Program-made: the position numbers and the translations under genes
Source: JBHJHK01 sp050330975
GTDB lineage: Bacteria > Pseudomonadota > Gammaproteobacteria > Competibacterales > Competibacteraceae
Direction: 5' to 3'
DNA length: 10,861 nt
Assembly (NCBI GenBank): GCA_050330975.1
Contig: JBHJHK010000058.1
Coordinates: 1-10,861, forward strand
Notes under the pieces: generated by a model
What the model saw: the letters and a program-made list of their open reading frames with translations, nothing else
What the model was told of the DNA's origin: nothing
Database searches by the model: none
Shown here: positions 6,869-10,861 of the stretch, one piece after another
How positions within the stretch are numbered: the first letter of the stretch is position 1
How the letters are laid out: every line of letters begins with the position of its first letter

Positions 6869-8305
6869 ATGGCTTGGGAAACCGTCGTCGGGCTCGAGAT
6901 CCACGCCCAGCTCGCCACCGAGAGCAAGATTTTCTCCGCCGCCGCCACGGCCTACGGCGCCCCCCCCAACACCCAGGCCTGCGCCGTGGACCTGGGCCTC
7001 CCCGGGGTGTTGCCGGTCCTCAACGAGGGGGCAGTGCGGATGGCGGTGGCCTTTGGTCTGGCCATCGACGGGCAAATAGCCCTTTGTTCGGTGTTCGCCC
7101 GCAAAAACTACTTCTACCCCGATCTGCCCAAGGGCTACCAGATCAGCCAGTACGAACTGCCCATCGTCGCCGGGGGGCAGGTGGTCATCCCGTTGGCAGA
7201 CGGGGTGGCCAAGACCATCGCCATCACCCGGGCCCACCTGGAGGAGGACGCCGGCAAGTCCCTCCACGAGGACTTCCACGGTCTGTCGGGCATCGACCTC
7301 AACCGGGCCGGTACGCCCCTCTTGGAGATCGTCTCAGAGCCCGACCTGCGTTCGGCCCAGGAGGCGGCGGCCTACATGCGCACCCTCCACACCCTGGTGC
7401 GCTATTTGGGGATCTGCGACGGCAATATGCAGGAGGGATCCTTTCGGGCCGATGCCAACGTCTCCATCCGTCCCGTGGGGAGCAATACCTTGGGCACCCG
7501 CACCGAGATCAAAAACCTCAACTCGTTTCGCTTTTTGGAGCGGGCCATTGAGCTCGAGGTGGAGCGGCAAATCGACGTGTTGGAGGGCGGGGGCCAGATC
7601 GTCCAGGAGACCCGCCTCTACGACCCCGACAAAGACGAGACCCGCACCATGCGCCTCAAAGAGGAGGCCAACGACTACCGCTATTTCCCCGACCCCGATT
7701 TGCTGCCGGTGGTGTTGGCACCGGCCTTCATCGAAGAGGTAGCGGCCAGCTTGCCAGAACTCCCCGAGGCCAAGCGGCGGCGCTACACGACGGACTACGG
7801 CCTGCGGGAGGAAGACGCCGACCTGTTGACCCAGGATCCCGGCACCGCCCAGTACTTCGACGCCCTGGTGGCCGCCGCCCAAGGCGCCCCCAAGCTCTGC
7901 GCCAATTGGCTGATGGGCAACCTCACGGCGGCCCTGAACAAGGAGGGTTTACCCCTCGATCAAAGCCCTGTGTCCCCCGAGTTGCTGGCGGGTCTGATTC
8001 GGCGCATCGACGACAAGACCATCACCGGCAAGATCGCCAAGGAGGTCTTTGAGGCCATCTGGGCCGGGGAGGGGGAGGCCGACACCATCATCGACGCCCG
8101 GGGCCTCAAGCCCATCACCGACCCCGGTGCCATCGACGTCGTGGTGCTGGAGGTCATCCAAAACAACCCCAAACAGGTGGAGCAATTCAAAGCCGGCAAG
8201 GAAAAGGTGCTGGGCTTTTTGGTGGGCCAGGTGATGAAGGACACCCAGGGCAAGGCCAACCCAGAACAGGTCAACGCCGCCCTGCGGGCCAAGCTCGCCG
8301 AGTAG
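6869..8305 (+). CDS. gatB: GatB, Asp/Glu-tRNA amidotransferase subunit B (tRNA-binding, kinase/transamidase)
   Basis: GatB activates the side-chain carboxylate of misacylated Glu-tRNA(Gln) or Asp-tRNA(Asn) with ATP and transfers ammonia to it. The 478 residues are full length. The N-terminal catalytic cradle shows VVGLEIHAQL (6-15, with the conserved His12), ARKNYFYPDLPKGYQISQ (77-94), HLEEDAGKSLH (123-133) and DLNRAGTPLLEIVSEPDL (143-160). Then follow MQEGSFRADANVS (187-199) and TEIKNLNSFRF (212-222). A helical region and a YqeY-like tRNA-binding tail (about 330-478, with NWLMGNL and NPKQVEQFKAGKEKVLGFLVGQVMK) finish the protein. A strong ribosome site, GGAGG at 6859-6863, lies 5 bases before the ATG. 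Whether the substrate is Asp-tRNA, Glu-tRNA or both depends on whether the genome has AsnRS and GlnRS, which cannot be seen here. Confidence 0.98.
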   Translation: MAWETVVGLEIHAQLATESKIFSAAATAYGAPPNTQACAVDLGLPGVLPVLNEGAVRMAVAFGLAIDGQIALCSVFARKNYFYPDLPKGYQISQYELPIVAGGQVVIPLADGVAKTIAITRAHLEEDAGKSLHEDFHGLSGIDLNRAGTPLLEIVSEPDLRSAQEAAAYMRTLHTLVRYLGICDGNMQEGSFRADANVSIRPVGSNTLGTRTEIKNLNSFRFLERAIELEVERQIDVLEGGGQIVQETRLYDPDKDETRTMRLKEEANDYRYFPDPDLLPVVLAPAFIEEVAASLPELPEAKRRRYTTDYGLREEDADLLTQDPGTAQYFDALVAAAQGAPKLCANWLMGNLTAALNKEGLPLDQSPVSPELLAGLIRRIDDKTITGKIAKEVFEAIWAGEGEADTIIDARGLKPITDPGAIDVVVLEVIQNNPKQVEQFKAGKEKVLGFLVGQVMKDTQGKANPEQVNAALRAKLAE

Positions 8306-8314
8306 GGCTTGTCT

Positions 8315-8884
8315 CTAGGGTTCATCTCCAGGTCCATGGGCCCGCCGCTGGGCGCCACAGGGGGGACCGGCCATCACGAGGCGTCCCTCGGCGTCAAACG
8401 TCCCACCCCAGGCCTCGCCCGAGGCCACAGCGAGGGTGGCCATGGCCCCCGCCACCTCCGAACCGGCGATCATCTGTTGCCCCCGCGGTCCCGCGGGCAC
8501 CCGGTCGTCGACGTCGACGGTGACGACGATCCGCGCCCCCACGGCGAGGCCGTCGACCAGCAATTGCGCCTGCTCGGCACCGTCCTCCACGGCGCCTTGT
8601 ACCGTCGCCATCTCTCCCCCCTCGGCCACCTGGAGGGGCTGGGCCACGTTTTCCCCGGCCCCCCCGGGGACGGTGTCGAAGATCAGCCGTCCCGTGGAAC
8701 CCGCCAGGTCGATGGTGAGCTCAAAGGGCGGTAGGTCGCAGGGACCCCCATTGGCAATGACAAACCGATCCCGCGGGGCGTCCTCCTCAAAGACAACGGT
8801 GACATCCCCCGCCGCCGAGGCCATCCACCCCGCCCACAACATCACACCGGCCACGGCCCGCCACGGCGTTTTCCCCTGTTTCAC
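8315..8884 (-). CDS. Small secreted protein, resembling 'aggregation factor core' family
   Basis: The 189-residue product begins with a clear signal peptide: basic MKQGKTPWR, hydrophobic AVAGVMLWAGWMASAA, probable cleavage around residue 25. The mature part looks all-beta: TVVFEEDAPRDRFVIANGGPC, then LTIDLAGSTGRLIFDTVPGG, then GARIVVTVDVDDRVP (117-130) and AGSEVAGAMATLAV. This order (apology for a damaged signal aside: 'ap+DRF', 'tIDL.gS..gLiFDt.pGG.Gv', 'vDvDD', 'vsgSEi.GA') reminds me of bacterial proteins annotated 'aggregation factor core'; that link is from memory, not a search. The two cysteines left after cleavage (49 and 176) could form a disulfide. The start is a GTG with GGAGGG 7 bases upstream. 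The acidic VDVDD could bind calcium, which is inference. It faces gatB tail to tail with only 9 bases between. Function unknown. Confidence 0.75.
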   Translation of the reverse strand: MKQGKTPWRAVAGVMLWAGWMASAAGDVTVVFEEDAPRDRFVIANGGPCDLPPFELTIDLAGSTGRLIFDTVPGGAGENVAQPLQVAEGGEMATVQGAVEDGAEQAQLLVDGLAVGARIVVTVDVDDRVPAGPRGQQMIAGSEVAGAMATLAVASGEAWGGTFDAEGRLVMAGPPCGAQRRAHGPGDEP

Positions 8885-9221
8885 TGACCACCCTCCCCAG
8901 AGACTGTTGCAACCTCACCCCTGGGACCTGCGCCGCGCCACCAGGTGCCCAAAAGGAGCGGCGGCCGGCGAATTTTTGCCCCATACCCCCCCTCGACGCC
9001 GCGACCGGCGTTTGGCTGGAAATGGGATTTGTAGACTTTTGGATTCGATTGTGGCACTTGTTTAAACTACAGTAACGCAAAGGTAACAATATTGAAGGCG
9101 ATTGAAGGCGATTGAAGCTGGGGTTCGCGACTTTGGCCCGCGCTCGACAGCGACAAAACCCGGGGCAACCCCGCGCTACGGCATCCCCCAAGCCCTCCCC
9201 AAGTTGTGAGAGTCGGAACTT
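8885..9221. other. Divergent gene-free region between the secreted protein and the 9222 gene
   Basis: I see no gene in these 337 bases. The left part is GC-rich and carries small inverted repeats, such as ACGCCG/CGGCGT (8996-9011, 4-base loop). About 9027-9118 is distinctly AT-rich for this window and contains the palindrome GTTTAAAC (9060-9067) and a 10-bp tandem repeat. Possible rightward promoter parts are TTGGAT (9039-9044) and TAAACT (9063-9068), 18 bases apart, a weak match. Downstream, CGGGG CAA CCCCG (9161-9173) and CGCT/AGCG (9141-9152) could fold in the leader of the 9222 gene. Promoters for both flanking genes are presumably here, but I cannot place them firmly. Confidence 0.5.
9091..9118. 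repeat. Tandem repeat, 10-bp unit ATTGAAGGCG, about 2.8 copies
   Basis: Two perfect copies (9091-9100 and 9101-9110) are followed by a partial third that matches for eight bases (9111-9118). The 10-bp period is close to one helical turn, so a protein reading each unit would bind the same face of the DNA. It lies about 100 bases upstream of the 9222 gene, next to an AT-rich patch. It may equally be a simple slippage product. Confidence 0.85.
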
Positions 9222-9704
9222 ATGTCAACTACCGTCACTTACCAAAAGACCTTTCAGGAGCGAGAAGGATGGGGTGGCGACGCCCGCATCCAAAGCCTAT
9301 CCTCGACCCAACGGGCCCTGCTCATCTTGATCGACGGCAGGCGCACCGCTGAGACATTGGCCCAGATCCTCCACCAAGGCGAAGATATCCACCAGCACCT
9401 GGCGGTACTGCTCCAGGCCGGTCTGATCGAACCCGCGTCCCCCAAGGGCCCGCCCGCGCCATCCCCTTCCCCCATGGCCCAAGACCTCGCGGCCATCAAA
9501 GCCCAAGTAGACGGCGTCCTCACCCGCCACCTGGGTCATCAGGCGGACCCCCTGCGGGCCGAACTCCAAGGCTGTAGCACCTTTGCCGAGTTGTGCCACC
9601 ACACCCTGAACTGTCGCCGTCGCGTCGCCGAAACCGCCCACCAGTACCAAGTGGAGATGTTTTGGCAAGAGGCCAAGCAGTGCTTCAAAATCGCCGACCG
9701 CTAA
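9222..9704 (+). CDS. Conserved-looking cytoplasmic protein of unknown function, winged-helix-like N-terminus
   Basis: I do not recognise this 160-residue protein with certainty. Residues about 25-70 (LSSTQRALLILIDGRRTAETLAQIL, then DIHQHLAVLLQAGLIEP) have the look of a small winged-helix module: a helix, 'iDGrrt.e.L', and a final 'L...GLIE' as in short regulator-associated domains of other proteobacteria. A Pro/Ser linker (71-85) leads to a helical C-terminal half (86-160), where HLGHQADPLRAELQGCSTFAEL (103-124) suggests a second small domain. There are four cysteines (118, 125, 131, 154), all in that half. No signal peptide or membrane segment is visible. The ribosome site is weak (GGA 4 bases before the ATG). 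It ends 19 bases from the convergent phosphoribulokinase gene. A DNA- or protein-binding regulatory role is a guess. The reading frame is well supported by its composition and domain-like layout. Confidence 0.75.
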   Translation: MSTTVTYQKTFQEREGWGGDARIQSLSSTQRALLILIDGRRTAETLAQILHQGEDIHQHLAVLLQAGLIEPASPKGPPAPSPSPMAQDLAAIKAQVDGVLTRHLGHQADPLRAELQGCSTFAELCHHTLNCRRRVAETAHQYQVEMFWQEAKQCFKIADR

Positions 9705-9723
9705 CGGTCTTTGGGTGTGACTC

Positions 9724-10608
9724 CTAGGTTTCCAAGGCGGGCGTGTCTTTGCCCAGGAGCCGGGCCACCAGGGGTTGGAGGATGATCTCCATGGCAAAAC
9801 CCATCTTGCCCCCGGGCACCACAATGGTGTTGCGCCGGGACATAAACGAACCGTTGAGCATGCTCAACAGGTAGGGAAAATCCACCGGGGTGTGGTGGAG
9901 GTCGCGAAAGCGGATCACCACAAAGCTCTCGTCGAGGGTGGGGACCTCCCGGGCGATAAAGGGGTTGGAGGTGTCCACCGTCGGCACCCGCTGGAAGTTG
10001 ATGTGGGTGCGACTGAACTGCGGGGTGATGTAGCGCACGTAGTCGTGCATACGGCGCAAAATGGTCTGGGTGACGTCTTCGGCCCGGTACCCCCGCTGGG
10101 CGGTGTCCCGATGGATCTTCTGGATCCACTCCAGGTTGACGATGGGGGTGACGCCGATGAGAAGATCCACGTGGCGAGCCACGTCCACGTCGTCGGTGAC
10201 CACCCCCCCATGGAGGCCTTCGTAGAACAACAAGTCGGTGTGGGGCGGCACCCGGCGCCAGGGGGTAAACGTCCCAGGCGGCGCCCCGTGGTGTTCGGCC
10301 TCCTCGTCGTTGTGGATGTAGTGGCGGTAGCGCCCCGACCCCTTGTCCCGGTATTCGGCAAACAGCGCCTCCAAGGCCTCCAGGTCGTTGGCCGCTGGAC
10401 CAAAGTGACTGAAGGGCTCACCGCGGATGGCGGCGGCGGCGACGCGGCGCTGCATGTCCAGGCGTTCGTAGCGGTGGAAGCCATCGCCCTCCACCACCAC
10501 CGCCGAGAGATCCAGGCGGCGAAAGATGTGCTCCATGACGCTGCGCACCGTGGTGGTCCCCGCTCCCGAGGAGCCGGTGATGGCAACGATGGGGTGATGC
10601 CTCGACAT
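9724..10608 (-). CDS. cbbP: Phosphoribulokinase, proteobacterial type
   Basis: This enzyme phosphorylates ribulose 5-phosphate with ATP to make ribulose 1,5-bisphosphate, the RuBisCO substrate, in the Calvin cycle. At 294 residues it matches the short proteobacterial class, not the longer plant/cyanobacterial form. Visible features are the P-loop GSSGAGTTT (12-20, lacking the usual Lys as is normal in this family), EGDGFHRYERLD (40-51, with D42 and R49), LLFYEGLHGGVV (126-137, with E130) and NLEWIQKIHRDTAQRGY (158-174, with the conserved Arg residues). PQFSRTHINFQRVPTVDTSNPFIAR (196-220) follows, and FPYLLSMLNGSFMSRRNTIVVPGGKMG (244-270) comes near the end. GGAGGT lies 5 bases before the ATG, a strong ribosome site. 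No RuBisCO gene is in the window. It is divergent from gcvT. Confidence 0.97.
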   Translation of the reverse strand: MSRHHPIVAITGSSGAGTTTVRSVMEHIFRRLDLSAVVVEGDGFHRYERLDMQRRVAAAAIRGEPFSHFGPAANDLEALEALFAEYRDKGSGRYRHYIHNDEEAEHHGAPPGTFTPWRRVPPHTDLLFYEGLHGGVVTDDVDVARHVDLLIGVTPIVNLEWIQKIHRDTAQRGYRAEDVTQTILRRMHDYVRYITPQFSRTHINFQRVPTVDTSNPFIAREVPTLDESFVVIRFRDLHHTPVDFPYLLSMLNGSFMSRRNTIVVPGGKMGFAMEIILQPLVARLLGKDTPALET

Positions 10609-10744
10609 GGCCGACCTCCGGGGCTAATTTCAGGTTGGATCTCCCTCACCTCGAAGGGATGATTTATCACACTCCACCAAAGGGGCGCCATCGGGGCCGA
10701 GTATTGGCCTTGAAGCGCCGCGGCCCACCACCACAGTGACCCCC
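10609..10744. promoter_or_regulatory. Divergent control region between phosphoribulokinase and gcvT
   Basis: These 136 bases must carry promoters for both genes. For the leftward gene, TGTGATAAA (10671-10663) resembles an extended -10 element (hexamer GATAAA), with no good -35. For the rightward gene, TTGGAT (10635-10640) and GATGAT (10658-10663), 17 bases apart, are a weak match. Both candidate -10s overlap an inverted repeat, TGAT TT ATCA (10660-10669), which could be an operator for a regulator such as a LysR-type protein. All assignments are tentative. Confidence 0.3.
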
Positions 10745-10861
10745 ATGACCGACTCTTCGCCGCCCGCTTTGGCCCACACCCCCCTCTTCGACCTCCACCG
10801 AGAACTCGGCGCTCGCATAGTGCCCTTTGCCGGCTACGCCATGCCCCTCCACTACCCCCAA
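10745..10861 (+). CDS. gcvT: Aminomethyltransferase, glycine cleavage system T protein (N-terminal 39 residues, cut by window end)
   Basis: GcvT transfers the methylene carbon of glycine's aminomethyl group from the H protein to tetrahydrofolate and releases ammonia. Only 39 codons are visible, but HTPLFDLHRELGARIVPFAGYAMPLHYP (11-38) is the signature start of the family (TPLxxxHxxxGAxmVpFaGyxMPxqY). I start at the ATG at 10745; an in-frame GTG three codons earlier (10736) is possible. Neither has a clear ribosome site. The catalytic region is beyond the edge, so related folate-dependent enzymes (YgfZ, dimethylglycine or sarcosine oxidase domains) are not strictly excluded, but the N-terminus fits GcvT best. 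Confidence 0.88.
   Translation, partial: MTDSSPPALAHTPLFDLHRELGARIVPFAGYAMPLHYPQ

Noticed and set aside
8306..8314. A terminator between convergent gatB and the secreted-protein gene
   Set aside because: Only nine bases separate the stop codons, with no hairpin and T-run in or around them. The same holds for the 19 bases between the 9222 gene and phosphoribulokinase (9705-9723).
8961..8977. GC-rich stretch followed by AATTTTT, looking like a rho-independent terminator
   Set aside because: The GC part forms no solid stem that ends at the T-run, and no plus-strand gene lies directly upstream.
9052..9068. A sigma-54 promoter suggested by TGGCAC
   Set aside because: The required GC dinucleotide 10 bases after the GG is missing (AA is found).
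9091..9118. CRISPR-like or phage attachment repeat
   Set aside because: The units are 10 bp and directly abutting, without spacers, and no integrase, tRNA or cas gene is nearby.
9775..10662. A 295-codon plus-strand frame opposite phosphoribulokinase
   Set aside because: Antisense shadow of a well-conserved enzyme, Gly/Val/His-rich with no domain.

Overview
The window looks like chromosomal DNA of a GC-rich (roughly two-thirds G+C by eye) gammaproteobacterium-like autotroph. The cell-shape and GatCAB proteins resemble gammaproteobacterial families closely. The right side carries a proteobacterial-type phosphoribulokinase, which points to carbon fixation by the Calvin cycle. I do not name a genus. 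The window holds eleven genes: nine complete, and one cut off at each end. I saw no mobile element, CRISPR array, rRNA or tRNA.

Left block (1-4876, minus strand) is a complete elongation-machinery operon read leftwards: mreB, mreC, mreD, mrdA (PBP2) and rodA, the last cut by the window start. MreB filaments guide the complex, MreC and MreD link them to the periplasm, and the PBP2 transpeptidase and RodA glycosyltransferase build lateral-wall peptidoglycan. The genes are tightly packed. mreC/mreD and mrdA/rodA each overlap by the four bases GTGA.

Middle block (5104-8305, plus strand) is gatC, gatA and gatB, the three subunits of the tRNA-dependent amidotransferase that turns Glu-tRNA(Gln) and/or Asp-tRNA(Asn) into Gln-tRNA(Gln) and Asn-tRNA(Asn). 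gatC/gatA overlap by ATGA, and gatB follows 11 bases after gatA. A 227-base divergent region separates mreB from gatC. It holds a plausible back-to-back promoter pair and, on the gat side, a palindrome and a leader hairpin.

Right block (8315-10861) is more mosaic. It has a small secreted protein on the minus strand, convergent with gatB and resembling 'aggregation factor core' proteins. Next is a 337-base gene-free stretch with an AT-rich patch and a 10-bp tandem repeat. Then come an unrecognised 160-residue cytoplasmic protein on the plus strand, phosphoribulokinase on the minus strand, and the first 39 codons of gcvT (glycine cleavage T protein) on the plus strand. PRK and gcvT are divergent.

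Most of the window is conserved housekeeping DNA. I found no convincing undescribed system. The parts most worth a second look are the two poorly characterised proteins, the repeat-bearing leader at 9041-9118, the divergent mreB/gat control region and the PRK/gcvT pairing.
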